From NCBI GenBank assembly GCA_030272585.1, contig BSYQ01000010.1:3844001-3908000 (forward strand): 64,000 nt of DNA, given 5' to 3'. This document shows, piece by piece, positions 36,533-49,679 of the stretch. The first letter of the stretch is position 1, and every line of letters starts with the position of its first letter. Made by a program: the position numbers and the translations under genes. The notes under the pieces were generated by a model. The model worked only from the letters and a program-made list of their open reading frames with translations. It was not told the origin of the DNA and did not search any database. Origin of the DNA: Bryopsis sp. KO-2023. Lineage: Eukaryota; Chlorophyta; Ulvophyceae; Bryopsidales; Bryopsidaceae.

Positions 36533-39500
36533 ATGTCGAGTTTGGAAAAACGGAGTTCGACGACAGGTCGATACCCCAGTCTGTTGGCGAGCCCCCCGAG
36601 AAAAATGAAGCTTCAGATTTTTGGTTGGGGAAGAGGGGATTTGGGGCAGCTCGGAAACGATTCGGAAGGCAACGTTTTGTCCCCCCAGAGGATTCCACAG
36701 TTTGAGGGGAACGACTTCGTACTATTGGCTGGAAACGTTTACAACACTGCAGCCCTCACTGGTAGGTGGGGCCTCTGTTTGAATCCTTATGGTGTCGTTT
36801 CTGATCACTGGAGCCAGGCCAGATTTTCATACTTCAGAAAAAAAAAATAGTTGGATCAAATTCATCGGTTGGGGAAGTATCCACCGACAAGTAAACTATT
36901 TAACTATTAATTTAGCAAGTAGTTAAATAATTGGGGTTGAGGATGCCCTTTTTTTTTCCCCAATCCAGATGATGGGGAGGTCCATATGGCTGGCAACAAT
37001 GATGCTGGTCAGTTAGGAAATAAGGATCGAACGACGAAATTCATTGCCAGTAGAATACAAGCCCTGGATTTGCATCGGGTCGTGCATTTGGCCGTTGGCC
37101 AGCAACACACACTGGCAGTCACTGAGAAGGTACCAGCGAACATTTCTCAACCATTTTCATTTCATTTCTTGTACGTTTTTTCTCTTTCTTCACATAATGG
37201 GGGGAGGTAAAAGTGGGGAAAGATAAGGGATCCTTCGTTTGGAAAGAAAAGCAGGGTTTAATCCACTCTGTTCATTTGATCGAAGTTTCTGTGGCAAGTT
37301 GTTCGGCCTTATGTCAAAGAGCGATTTGATGTTGAGAATTTTTTGCAGTGTTTGTTTCCAGGGATGTTTGGTTGCGTGGGGCGATGGTGAATTTGGGCAA
37401 TTGGGCCATGGGGGCAAGATCATTGAACAGGCAATTCCAAAACCGGTAAAAATGGAAGGAAATAGTCATTTTGTGAGGTAAGCCTCCCAACGTTTGACTG
37501 TGATGTGCTTTCAATGAAGGGCAAACCCACCGGATGCATTCCTTATCTCAGAATCCTGCCGATTGAAAATCGTTATGTTCTTATTTCTTCTTTAATTGTG
37601 CTGGTGGGAGGAATGACACTTGAGAAATAAATAAATAAATAACGCCAATTTTTGATGCATAATCAGAGATCAAACCAATACGGATGTTCTATGTGTGTAT
37701 TTGTGTAAAGTTGCCATAGTGCTGCTGCATTGTCACACTTTCATGTACTTTCATGTCAGACTAAGTTACTGACAAAAGAGTGACACTGAGGCCAAGATTT
37801 TGAAGTTGCAGGTGTGCTGCTGGAAATTATCACAGTCTCGTTTTAGCATCGAACGGGGAAGTTTTGTCGAGCGGAGAGGGGGCATACGGAGCCTTAGGGC
37901 ATGGCGATTTGTGCAATGCCAATTTATTCACCAGAATAAGAACGCTGTGGAGTGTGGGGGTGGTACAAGTTGCATGTGGAGAACATCACAGTGCAGCCCT
38001 ATCTGTGGATGGACGGGTCTTCACGTGGGGAAGGGGAAAATATGGGCAGCTGGGGCTAGGAGACTTCAATAGCGTGGATGCTCCAAAATTGGTCACCATG
38101 AATGGAGTGAGAGGACGACAGGTGAGTGGAATATGTGTGGGGAAAGGTTCAGGTTTTTTTTCTCGTTTTTACTGTAAGATTGATGGGGATGGTTTTTTTG
38201 GGGGGCTTTTAACAAACGCTGGCTGTTCAGCAACCTTGCCCTTGTTTTTTTTTGTTTTTTTTTCTCTGTTTGTTTTTTCCGGGCAAGATACAGTTGGTCA
38301 TCGTCAGTTAAGATTCAATGAAACCGGTATGGGGAATGATGACCATTAAAAAAACAGCTACTTCTGACTGTCAGTGAAGAGGTACCATGTCTGACCCAGC
38401 AGCCCGTGTATTTTCTCAGTCTCTGTTTTGTGAAAAAATTGAAGGGGAGTGAATGGGGGGGAAGGGGAATGATGACGATAAAAAAACAGCTACTTCTGAC
38501 TGTCGGTGAAGAGTTAACCATGTCTGACCCAGGAGTAATTGTATTTCCTCAGTCTCTGTTTTGTGAAAATTCTGAAGTGGAGTGAATCGGGGGTGGGGGT
38601 GGGGGGAATGATGACGATGAAAAAACAGCTACTTCTGACTGTTAGTGAAGAGTTAACCATGTCTGACCCAGCAGTCGTCGTATTTCCTCAGTCTCTGTTA
38701 AGAAAATTTTGAAGGGGAGTGAATCAAGGGGGGGGGGGGTGATGACGATAAAAAAACAGCTACTTCTGACTGTCAGTGAAGAGCTAACCATGTCTGACCC
38801 AGCAGCCAGTGTATTTCCTCAGTCTCTGTTGTTAAAAGTTCTGAAGGGGAGTGAATTAGAGTGGTTTTCTGAACATCGATCCTTTCATATCAAATGCTAT
38901 TGATCTCATCTGGGGTTTTGGGGTGCAGGTTGCTTGCGGGGGTGATCACACTTTGCTGCTGGGAGATCGGGGGGAGTTGTTGTCTTGGGGAAGGAGCACA
39001 TGGGGCCAGACAGGTTTGGGAACAACAGAAAACCAACCTATTCCAGCTGCAGTGGTGGGTTTGGAGAATGAATACATCATTCAGGTAATCATCCCTCTTT
39101 TGTTTAGCCCCCCATTTTGACCAAGTGTCCATTCGATGTGCGATTTCTTGTTTTTGGTAATCTGATTTGGGGGAGTAAGAAGAACCATAAGGGAAAGGAA
39201 ATGTTTGAGAGCTCCAGGAAAATGTGCAAGAACTAGAAAAACAGGTAAAAGTTATATATATATATAGAATCAGAATTGATGTTTTTCCTCGGAATAATGT
39301 TCCCCATCGTCCCATGTGTAGATCAGTGCGGGGAGGGGCCATTCTTTGGCGGTTGCCAGGAGAGGTGTTTTGTTTGCATTCGGAAACGGGGAGCAAGGTC
39401 AGCTGGGCCTGGGCATCATGACGAACGAAAAGCTAGCATTGGAAGTGAAAGGCCTTCCCGAGTTTCCAATTCTGTATGCTCTAGCAGGTCAGTGGTGAGC

Positions 39501-42500
39501 TTTGGTGTGGATCCAATAGTGCGCTTTGTTTTCTGAAGACAAGGGCATGGTCTGGATTAAAGAATGATCTGTCCATCGATGTGCAGCTTTTGCATGCATT
39601 TCAGAATGTTGAAATGTAACTTAAACTAAGAAGAACCTGGGATAGATATGGGGTTTGAGAATCTGCTTAAGGAAATGCTGGTTCTAACATGCTGTGTTTA
39701 TTTTGTCTTTGTTTTTTCCCTCCTCCCTCCTTCAGCTGGAGACCATAGCTTTGCAGTTTTCGGTGAGCCGGACGAAGCCAATCCTCTGTTCAGTGCGCTG
39801 GTTGATCAGAAACATGGCCAGGGTTTTCGGTCCGTCACTGTGCCGAAATTCTCGCTGCTCCTGGAAGCTGTGAGGAAATCTGGAACCGAAGAGGGAGAAG
39901 CCCAGTCTTCTCTTCTTGCAGCAATCGAAGACGTTTTTTCCTCACCCGGTAATTAAATGCATGCGTCCGAACAGCCAGAGTATAAGTGTAAAAAGAATTG
40001 AAAAAAAAACAAAAAAAACAGCCAGAACTCAACAGCACCAAGGCCTCTTTGTTTTGGCTGCTGTCACCATCTATTGACTAGTACCTGGGAATAACACCCT
40101 AAAAGATGGAATGTATATATGTTTCTTTGAAAGCTGTTGTTGAAGGCTGCCTGTCGAAAAGTGGTATGGTGTGATGATCATGTTTCTTGGAGAAGTTCTG
40201 GATGTTAGCTGAAAAAAAGAAAGAATTCAACCAGTTGGCTTTTGTTTTTGTTTTTGATGGAAATACGTTGATATGTTCATGGGCTTGAAATAGAAATGGC
40301 TCCATTTTGGAATCTGGTAACAGATTACTTGTTCAGTGCTGCCCTTTTTGGAAGTGTTTTTTGTTTTTGTTTTTTTTGGACAGCAAAATATGGATTGGAC
40401 CTCACTTTTTTGAGCATGATCAGGTTATTGCCTGAATGCGTTTTCACTACCGGGCCCCCCCGAGGGAGTTCACTTAGACATCGCCACAATCATCAAGACG
40501 TACGAAATACTGCTGAAATTATACAGCCCCGTGGTGGTGAAATTTCTGGGTCTGTCATGCTTGCGGATGCTGGATGGGTTCATGGACGATTTACACCGCT
40601 CCGAGGAAGCCAAAAAGAGTGAGGTCGAGGCCGAATGGTTGAGGTGCCTGTTGGTGTTGTGGTTGAACCCGCTGCTCGGGGAAATGCAAGGTTCGGGAGG
40701 GGAAATGGTGGAGAGGCTGGCCGATGTCGTGCGCAGTCTGTCCCCGGGCTCGTTGAAGGTAGCACAGCTTTTTTTAACGGAAAGTGGAGAACTAACTGAT
40801 GACTTTGCATTTTCTATTTAGGGAAAGAAAATGTATGAAGAGAAAAAGTTGCGTGGAGGAGTTTGTTAAGACTGTATGTGGGATTGTTCGAATATGGCCA
40901 TGAAATGATAAAGGACTGGATAACACTCCGATGTTCCGATTTTTTTTATTTTTTTTTCGAAGAGAAAGTGTTTTCAGATCGTGTTTTTGCTCGGTGATGC
41001 TGAGTTCCAGCTGTGCAGCTTCTTACAGGCTGGCTAGGAGTACTTCAGGTGGATTTGTTGGGAGGTCGAATCATCGGCAGCGTCCAAAGACATCTTGGCC
41101 ATTTGACGTCGTTGCACGATCCTGAAACCAACAATATCAACCAAGACAGGGGAAAGCGTCAAAAAATGCTGAAAGTGGGGAGGCTGTTGGCAACAATTCA
41201 TGATGCAAATGTGGAAGCAGGAGAGCCAGTTCCCTTCAGCAGGTAAGTGTTTTCTTAAAAAAAGTGTTTTCTTAAAAAATTACAAGGAAAAACTGAAAAT
41301 AATAGAAAAAAAAATCAAGGATTTTTCCACCAGCAGATTTTTTTTAAAGGATTTTTCTGCTGGTGGAAAAATTCTTGAGTCTTGGTGGCTTGGTACCCTC
41401 CTGTTTTTATTATTTTATTTCTAATATATTTAGTATCTATATATTTTTTGTTAAGATGCCAAAAAATATATATTTTTTTTATTATTTTTTTATTTTATAT
41501 ACATACCCGGTGTCCTGTGTTTTGTGATTTCTTGATCGATCAAGATCGTTGTTTTCGCCCTTCTTCGAAAAAAGATTAGAAGCCTGTTTTAAGATGGAAA
41601 CAGGTTGTTTTTGAAAGGTTTGCAAATGTGGATGTGGCCAAAGCAATCAATTGGCAACAAGAGTATTTCATTTGGAGAAGTCGACCGAACGAAGCTGTTG
41701 GGGAAAGCGGATTGGTTTCGCTGTGCGAAACGCCATGTGTTTTGACCCCGGGTGCCAAGTCCAAGGTTATTCAGGTGAGCAGAATATGTTTTTCTGGTCA
41801 AGTATCTGGCAGCAACTTTTGTTTTTTTGCATTTTGGATCTATAGGTAGGGAAAAATTTCCTGTAAAGTTGCAGCGTAACCTCGTAGCTGGGGGATGTTT
41901 CAAACCAAAAATCAAAAACTGTCGTCTACCCAAAAAAAAATAGAGCTCAAAATATTACGGTAATTATTGCAGCATGATTTGATAGTATTGACCAGTTTTT
42001 GTCGGTAAAATGAGTTCTTCTTCTTGCTCATTTTGAAAAAAAAAAGTTGAATTGAAAGAATCAATCAGGTCGAGAGAAATTCCACACAGCTGAATGAAAA
42101 GCTGGCAGACATGGAAACACTGAGTGGTGGTGGTGGTGGTTTCACAGAGTGAGGCTTTCTTTCAGAAGCATCAGCACATTCACCAGAGTCAAATGCAAGC
42201 GTATTTCCAGGGCATCCCACCATCCTTGGTTACTTTCCTCGAAATCCACATCCGGCGGGACCATATCGTGAAAGACACTTTGAATCAGATCAAGTTGGGC
42301 GAGCAAGATTTGAAAAAGCCACTCAAAGTGACGTTCATTTCGAACAACGTCCATGAGGAAGGGGAAGATGCTGGTGGACTTTCGAAAGAGTTTTTTCAAC
42401 TGTTGGTAAGGCGGCCTCAAGTCGCATCTGTGCATGAACCAGTAACATTTTGAAAGAAAACTGGCAGCAGTGTGTGTGGTTGAATTTCTGCAACCAGAAA

Positions 42501-44138
42501 TGAAGGCAGGCAAACGAAAAACGTGGCATGAATCCTCACAAACATGTTAAAAGCACAATATACATTGTTAAAGAAAACAATCAAAAGTTTCTGAGGTTAT
42601 GGCACGTCTAAACCACTGCTGTTGTTTTCTTTTTTGCAATTCTGCAAGGTCCAGGAGTTATTCACAGAGAATTATGGCATGTTTGTCTACAACCAATCCA
42701 ACCGAACCTTTTGGTTCAATTCTCGTTCTCTGGAGCCTGGCGAAAACTTCGAGTTGGTCGGAGTGATCCTGGGGCTGGCAATTTACAACAGCGTGATTTT
42801 GGACGTTCATTTTCCGCTGGCCGTATACAAGCGGCTGCTGGGATTCGAACTCACGTTTTCTGACCTCAAGGAAGCCATGCCGGAACTGGGAAGAGGATTA
42901 CAACAGCTGCTGGACTTCGAAGGCGACGTGGAATCGACTTTTTGCCAAACTTTCGAGGTCCGTGCTTTTAGTCATCAACTCATTTCCGGCCCAAGATTCA
43001 ATGAGTCTGACATGGCAGTGAACCCTCAGATCCCTTCGTTTTCTTTGGTAGTTTTTCAGCTTGTTTTCTGACCTGGAATGCCTTTCGTTTTGACCAGGTT
43101 GAATACGATTATTTTGGCGAAATGCGGACCCATGAATTTATGCCGGGGGGAGGCAATATTCCAGTCACGAACGAAAACCGCGAGGAATATGTCGAACTTT
43201 ATTCAAAATACACCCTGGAGGGGTCTGTCAGCGCACAAATGACACCATTTATCAAGGGGTTTTCTCAGGTGATCCACAGCTGTGAGGAATCCTCTCTTAC
43301 AACCCACAGGAAAACCCCTTTGCTGTTTTAGCCATTTGAAACTGGCCATTTCAGCTTCTCCTTTTTTATCATTATTTGTTGATTGCATTTTAGAATGTCA
43401 AAAAAGGAATGGCACCTGTTTGTAGTCATGCAAAGAAAACTGCTGCCCATGCATCCTGTTCACCAGAGACATGTGGTTTTATTGCCAGTTATGTTTGTTC
43501 ACTATATTTCGTCTATTTTTTTTTTCAGATGTGCGATGGCCCTGCATTGAAACTCTTTCGATACGAAGAGTTGGAGCTCCTGGTTTGTGGACTGCCCCAC
43601 CTCGATTTTTCAAAACTGAAATCCGGTGCCAAGGTGCGGCCTCACTTCTCTTCCAAACTCTATAGCTTTCCAGTTTATGGTTTTCCAGCTTTCCCGATGA
43701 AAACACACTCATCGATAAGTGTGTTTTCCTGAAATTGTTGATATATCGTACCATCGGTGCTTTCCGGTCCATGGTTCTTTACTCGCACGTTTTCCCCATT
43801 TTCCACCACTGTTTAATATCTATCCATGTGTGCAGTATGAAGGAGGGTACCATGCCGACCACAAAGTGATTCAATGGTTTTGGGATGTGTTGGCACAAAT
43901 GCCACTGGAAAAGAAAAAGCGATTCTTGGCTTTCACGACGGGGTGCGATCGGGCTCCAGTGGGGGGCCTTTCAGAACTCACTTTGACGATTCAAAGGAGT
44001 GGGCCCGATTCCGTTCGACTGCCATCTTCTCACACATGTTTCAACGTGGTGTTGCTGCCAGAGTATGCTTCGAAAGAAAAGCTCCAGGAGAGAATAACTC
44101 TAGCAATCGAAAATGCACAGGGGTTTGGGCTTCAGTGA
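36533..44138 (+). CDS. HERC-type E3 ubiquitin ligase (RCC1 repeats + HECT)
   Basis: Small-HERC-like ligase: RCC1 propeller followed by a catalytic HECT domain that transfers ubiquitin through a cysteine thioester. Fifteen plus-strand exons join in phase: 36533-36761, 36969-37129, 37362-37477, 37812-38121, 38929-39084, 39322-39487, 39736-39948, 40469-40758, 41019-41242, 41594-41774, 42166-42405, 42649-42957, 43098-43268, 43529-43633 and 43836-44138. The product is 1057 aa, matching human HERC3/4. RCC1 blades show as IFGWGRGDLGQLGN, AWGDGEFGQLGHGG, TWGRGKYGQLGLGD, SWGRSTWGQTGLG and AFGNGEQGQLGLG (about 25-395). The HECT N-lobe contains DLKKPLKVTFIS, EDAGGLSKEFFQLL and FELVGVILGLAIYNSVILDV. The C-lobe ends LPSSHTCFNVV with catalytic Cys1025 and a terminal FGLQ. 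The linker (400-650) is poorly conserved, and the acceptor at 40468 is the least certain splice. It may be cytosolic or nuclear; the substrate is unknown. Confidence 0.92.
38320..38860 (+). repeat. Intronic minisatellite, four units of about 130-140 bp
   Basis: Intron 4 of the HERC-type gene holds four diverged tandem units. Each contains aacagctacttctgactg, then a block with gaagag..accatgtctgaccca, then tcctcagtctctgtt (tttctcagtctctgtt in the first unit), and finishes with a G-rich joint. The core recurs near 38354, 38487, 38625 and 38757. Substitutions and G-tract length differ between units, so the array is not a recent exact duplication. It has no open frame of note. Confidence 0.85.
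41316..41377 (+). repeat. Near-perfect hairpin in HERC-type gene intron 9
   Basis: A 22-nt arm (41316-41337, containing tttttccaccagcaga) and its inverted copy (41356-41377, containing tctgctggtggaaaaa) pair with one mismatch across an 18-nt T/A-rich loop. It lies between exons 9 and 10, whose splice sites it does not overlap. It could be a relic of a small inverted-repeat element or a structured RNA segment. Confidence 0.8.
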
Positions 44139-47100
44139 AATTTGAAGGAAGGGAGGGGGGGGGGGGGGGTATTTGTCCCGTCAATTTTGGAAAATTACTA
44201 AAGCCAACGGAGTGTCTCGGAGAATGGGATTTTGAGTGGTGGGCTGGGGTGTTTTGATTTGTAGAATATTGTCAGTGTCAGTGGGGATCACTGGCTGGAA
44301 TTTTGGTGGAACAAAAATGGAATTCGTGAGGCAAGAGAAGAATCATCATTCTTGACATTCCAGATCAATATTGAACATAAATCGATGCTCTGTCTCATCC
44401 CTTGTGGCGTTGGCTGATCTATAAATGGACCCAAAGAAATGTTATCTATCTATAACATCAGCATCGATGGTTGAACATATCCCGAGATCAACACAACAGA
44501 AATTTTTTTTCTGGACCAACCATCTTATTCCAGAAAGCTTTCTTCGTCCAAGTTCGTCTGATTGTTCTTTTCTGTGGGTTTTTTTTTGTTTTTTTTTTGT
44601 TTTTTGTTTTTTTTTTGTTTTCTGTGTTTTTTACATCTGTGTAGCTCCTGGAAGTTCGATCCAAATGACTGGTGTTGCGTCAGACCCAATTGAATGAGAT
44701 TATTTATAGTACAAGGTGGCAGGTAGTACGAGGTGGCTCTCGTGTCGGACGAGAAAGAGGTTGGACTCCTCTAGCCACCCATCCTCTCCTTTTTCATCTT
44801 CTCTCTCCTACCTCTTATTTGAAATCTCACTCTTTCTCAAATCCTTTATCATGCCGTTCAGTTAATTAATCATGGATGTGAACGGAAACCTTAATGATTG
44901 GATATCGTTCACAAAGCAACAGCTTCTGGAGTTTAGTCCAAGTTTCTGGCACGACTGAATTTATCAATCGAGCCTCATTTCACAGAACAGGAAGACGAGT
45001 ACTAGAACTGCTACAGGCGATTTAATTGGGGGTTGGGAGGGGGGTTCATGGTCCTGCAACTCCACTCTTTCTTCTGATCCTACTTAATGACACCTGAGTT
45101 ACTATAATATATAATATTTGTATTTCTGCCATTTAAACACTAATCTCTTTCTAAAAATCTTCCCAGTTGATGTACAGAATGCAAACAGGCTGCTTTTGAC
45201 TGAGATAGGCATTGTGAGTTTCTCATAAAAATTCCGAGAACCTTTTCTTGCCAAGACTGCTTGTGGAGAGAAGAAAAAAATGGATTAGGATTAGGGTGGA
45301 AAACCCAACACTGGTATTTCCAGCACAAATCAATCGATCACACCTGTGCCATTGATACAACGGAGTTTTTCTTTACTTTGTTTCTTGGTCCCTTTCTGTC
45401 TCTTTCCCCAACAGCTTTTTGAATTGGTAATCACCCAAACCATATTTATTGTTGCTATCATATCGGACAATTCTTTTTTTGAGCTACAGTTTTTCTTTTT
45501 CTTTTTCTGGTTACTCTCCCTCCCTCGAACAGAACGAAACAGAACAAAAAAATCATATTTCTTTTTCTGCTCGTTCTCTCCCTTGAACAAAACAGACGGG
45601 GAAAAAAAATCATATCTGGTTCGAATCCAGCCCATTTTTTCTCACTTTTTCTTTTTTCTCTTTTCTTTTTGTCTTTATTTTGTCAAAGACTGGACTATAC
45701 CAAATCCACGGAGTCGAAAACATTCAGCTGTTCGAAAATATTGACCTCCCGATTTTAGCTAGGAAAATGTCGAAATGAATTCGATCGCAAAAATTGACTA
45801 GAGCCAGAAAGATTTTGGAGTGAAAGACCAACCCAACAAGTTTGGAACAAGTCAAAAGAAAGAGTGGTTCCAATTTTCTTTCTTTGTTTTTCATCAACCC
45901 TCCACTTGATAAAAAAAATTCTTTTTGTTTTTTTTTTTGTTTTTTTATGAATACAACCAGAAACCAGAAACACAAAAGCAATTTACCCCACCCCCAAAAT
46001 CCCCATCCAATACCAATACTCCACTTGCTGATAATGCAATAATAACGACAATTGTAGTTGCAAACAAAGGGAAGAACAAAGCTCCGACTTTCAAGAAACA
46101 ACAAAAAGCATCGATTTTCTTCTTTCTTTTTTTTTATCTTTCTTTTGAAACAGTTCCCAACACGATTGTGTGGGTTTCTGCTGTTTTTTCATAATTATAT
46201 CCAATGCCATCAAAATGCCCCCCTCAGTCCAGCTCCATTTTTTTTTCCAGCCTTGCAACAAACAAAAACTTTTTTTTACTTGTTTTTTTTCTTTCTTTTT
46301 TCTTGTTCCCCTCAAACCCCATCTCGATAACGACTTGCACTTCAGCACGCAAAAAAAAAATACAAGCTCCCAGAAAATTCACCAAAAAAAAAAGCTAACA
46401 CAGAAACCTAACACCAAATATAAAAAAAAGTAAACAGTAAAAGAAAAGGATGTTGATTAATATCAAAACAAACCTTGTGAATTTTTCGTATGTTTTTCCT
46501 TTGCCAAACACAAATGAAATATATATATATGTGCTGCGTTTTTTTCCTGTGTCGATTAGAATCTCATGATCGATCTGACATTTCTTTTCCCTTTTTTTCT
46601 TTTCCGCTTCGGAAAAAAACAGCAAAAAAAAAGCCAGAGCTTCACATAAAGGAAAATCGCATAGCTGCACTCCCCCGACTTTTGGAAAAAAAAAATAAAA
46701 AATTGTGGGGACTTGGAAATAAAAGAAACGGGCTCCTTTCCCGATGACCATATTTGTGCAATCCATCCCAAAATATATTTTGGAAAAACAACAGCAGTAA
46801 CCTCACACACACACATAAACATATATATAGATATAGATTGATTATATAACCATGATATTTCTTTTCAATCAGCTGGCACAACATTGGGAAAATCAACCAA
46901 CCAACCAACCAACCAAACGAACAAAGACAGAGCCAACATTTTTGACTACACAAAATATCAATTGATTCTTTTCAAAGGAGATTCTCGACCTGGCTCCTTT
47001 CCCTTCAACGAAAACTTGAGGAAAAAAAGAAAAAAAGAAAACATACGGCCCAGATCATTTCTCCTTCTGGATATTTGAAGCTGGTATATGGATTTTCCAT

Positions 47101-49679
47101 TTTTTTTTTCCATTCCCCCCCCCCCCCTTTCAGCCCCCCCCTGTCTCATTGGCGTCAAAACATCCCTCAGTCCCTTTGATCACATTCTCTGTCAAAATTT
47201 AGGCCACAGTCATATCATGTCTCCAGGTTAATTAAAACAAAAAAAAAAAGCTCTGTCAGTCATAGGGGTCTCTCGACACGGGCTCCTTCTTTGTTTCCTT
47301 TTTTGCCAAAAGATCCCCCCCCCAAAAAAAAAACTGTGTCGAACCTTCTTTTTTTTTTCAGTTTTGACCTTCCCCCAAAAAGAACCGAACGTCTTTTAAA
47401 TATACCAGCGACATAATGCAACTTGCAAATATTGCAGACCCAAGCAATCATTCCCAAACGAGCAAAAAAAAGGAAAAAAAAAGATTCCTTTTTCACTCGT
47501 AAACTCTTTTATCATATATATTTCTCTCTCGCTCACTTACTCTCTCTTTTTTTTTCCTTTCCCTTTTTCACAAACCCTTTTTTTATCTTGAAACAGAAAA
47601 AAAAACAAAAAACAATCAACACGTAACCCAAAAAAAAACCAAAAAAACCAAAAAAACAAGTGGAATATGACTCTATTCCACAGATGATCCCTCTCAATAA
47701 CAGTCGCAGTTCGTTGATAATTTACCATGAGCAGCTAAGCAAAATTATGAGGGGAAAAAAAAAGCGTATGTTACGTACATATGGTCCCATTATGCCCGCT
47801 CCCCCTCTATCCCCAAATATTTCAAAACGCAAGATGCAAAAATCGATGCAACGAAAGATGACTCATCTATCCAGAAAAGCAAAAGTATAAAAAAAAAAAT
47901 GCAAAAAAAGAGGGAGGGATCGGTTTCTCCTCAGCCACCCAAGTTTTTTTAAAATATTATTTCACATATTTTCACCAAGGTATAGAGTGCCCCCCGCCCC
48001 GCCCCCCCACCCCAATCCCCTCTCCCCAACTTTTTTTGATAGAATGTTGTTTTTGTTTTGAAACAAACAAGAAATATCCCTTTTTTGAGGTGCGATTGTC
48101 ATTTTTTTCCACCTTCCGCTTACCCCTCTCTTTGCCAAAGGAAAAAAAAAGAAGAAAAAAAAACCCTCGAAAACCCCTCACATAACTTGACCATCATGAT
48201 TTTCTATTTGAAAAAAAATATATATATATACCAATAGATCACAGAGCATCTTTTGCTGATTTTAACCCAACCTCTTCAGGATCTCATTTTTTGGGGGAAA
48301 AAAAATCAACAGGGCCAACTCCACAGCAAATGCGAAAATTTCACTCGCAACTTTCGACATACTGATGACACTCATCATTGATTCATTTTCTTTTTCTTTT
48401 TTTCCCTTTTTTTTTTTCATTCACACATTTTCTACAGGAAAAGCTTTCGGTTCTTCTTCGACAGACTTCCCCCCCTCAAATTAATTTACCTAGAAATATA
48501 TCCCTCTCTCTCTCTCTCTCTTTTTTTCCAGCAAGCCTCCGACCCCATCCCAAAACCATTTAAAAAAAAAACGAAACGAAAAAAAAAACAAGGAAAAAAG
48601 AAAACGATTAACTACTCAATTTTTGCTTTCTATGCTTGTAATGCTTCAGCACAAGATAAATTGCTGGTTTTTCTCTTCTTTCTTTTTTTTTTTTGGTTTA
48701 GTTTACTTTCATTAGGATAAATACCCAGCTTCTTTCAATTGAGAACAGGTATTATTCCCCCCCCTCCCCCACAATGACACGTATTCTTGATGTGAAATTA
48801 TCTTCGATAGAGATGTTTTTTTTTTTAACCCCCAACCGATGTTAGGACAATAGCTGGCAAAAACCTTGAATGCTTTTTAGAGAAGAAAAAAAAAGAAGAA
48901 AAAGTTCAGCAATATCTAAACCCATGCCCCTCATATATATAAATATTCCTTTTTTTTTCCATCATACTCTTCAATATTCAACTATCAACCATCAGCTTCC
49001 TTTTTTTTCGCATCGAAAAAAACAGATGCAACAATACTCTCTTTTTTTTCCATCCAGGGTGCGTAATTGCCTTTCTTCACATGAATCCACTCCCCCCATT
49101 TTCTGCAATCTAACGTGGTGTTTTCTTTTACTTTTTTTTAATTTCACTCATATTGATTTCCTTTTTTTTGCCCCCTTCTCCCCCCCAACCCCCCCTTTCT
49201 CTCTTTCTTTCAAACAATCCCTTGATTTTCGAAAAACCTCGACCAACTTTCTGCGAAAGCAATGTTCATTTCCTTCCTTTTTTTTTTCCTTTCCTTTTAG
49301 GGTTTCTGTTTCAACTTCATAAATGAGCATTTTTTTTCCAAAATAACTGTCCTTTCAGTTTGTTTCTTGTTTTCAGAAAAGTGCCATACGCACAATTTTT
49401 TTTTCTTTTTTTTTTTTGGGTCCTTCATCTGAAACTGCTGTCTTTCACACAACAAGCTGGATGAGAGCACAATTTTATTATATCCACATATATATCTTTC
49501 TTTTTTTTTTCTTTTCGGGCAAGGGACAATATGGAAACCAACCAAAAATGCGCCCATTTCCTCGCCCCCTCCAAATTCACCCCAACCCTCCCATGAAAAT
49601 TCACCCAAAAGAAAAACACGAAAGAAAAACAAAGGACAAAAAAACTCACGAAGGGATATTCGAATCCAGGCGATTTCGA
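44139..49679. other. Gene-poor homopolymer-rich region between convergent genes
   Basis: This 5.5-kb stretch separates the 3' ends of the HERC-type gene (plus) and the RING gene (minus). It is packed with T, A and C runs (poly-T/G text near 44580-44625, C-rich at 46950-48020, several TA and TC micro-repeats). Every open frame is Lys/Phe/Ser low-complexity. I could not find a motif, a splice-linked exon series, a tRNA or a repeat copy shared with the rest of the window. Confidence 0.5.

Noticed and set aside
42062-42150. Possible extra HERC-type exon reading VERNSTQLNEKL
   Set aside because: It leads into a stop, and skipping it gives an in-phase junction (41774 to 42166) that matches the family.
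45605-45640. GGTTCGAATCCAG text resembling a tRNA T arm
   Set aside because: No acceptor, D or anticodon arm can be found around it.
46040-48600. Many 60-120-codon frames in the gene-poor region
   Set aside because: All are low-complexity products of homopolymer runs; none shows a domain or consistent exon borders.
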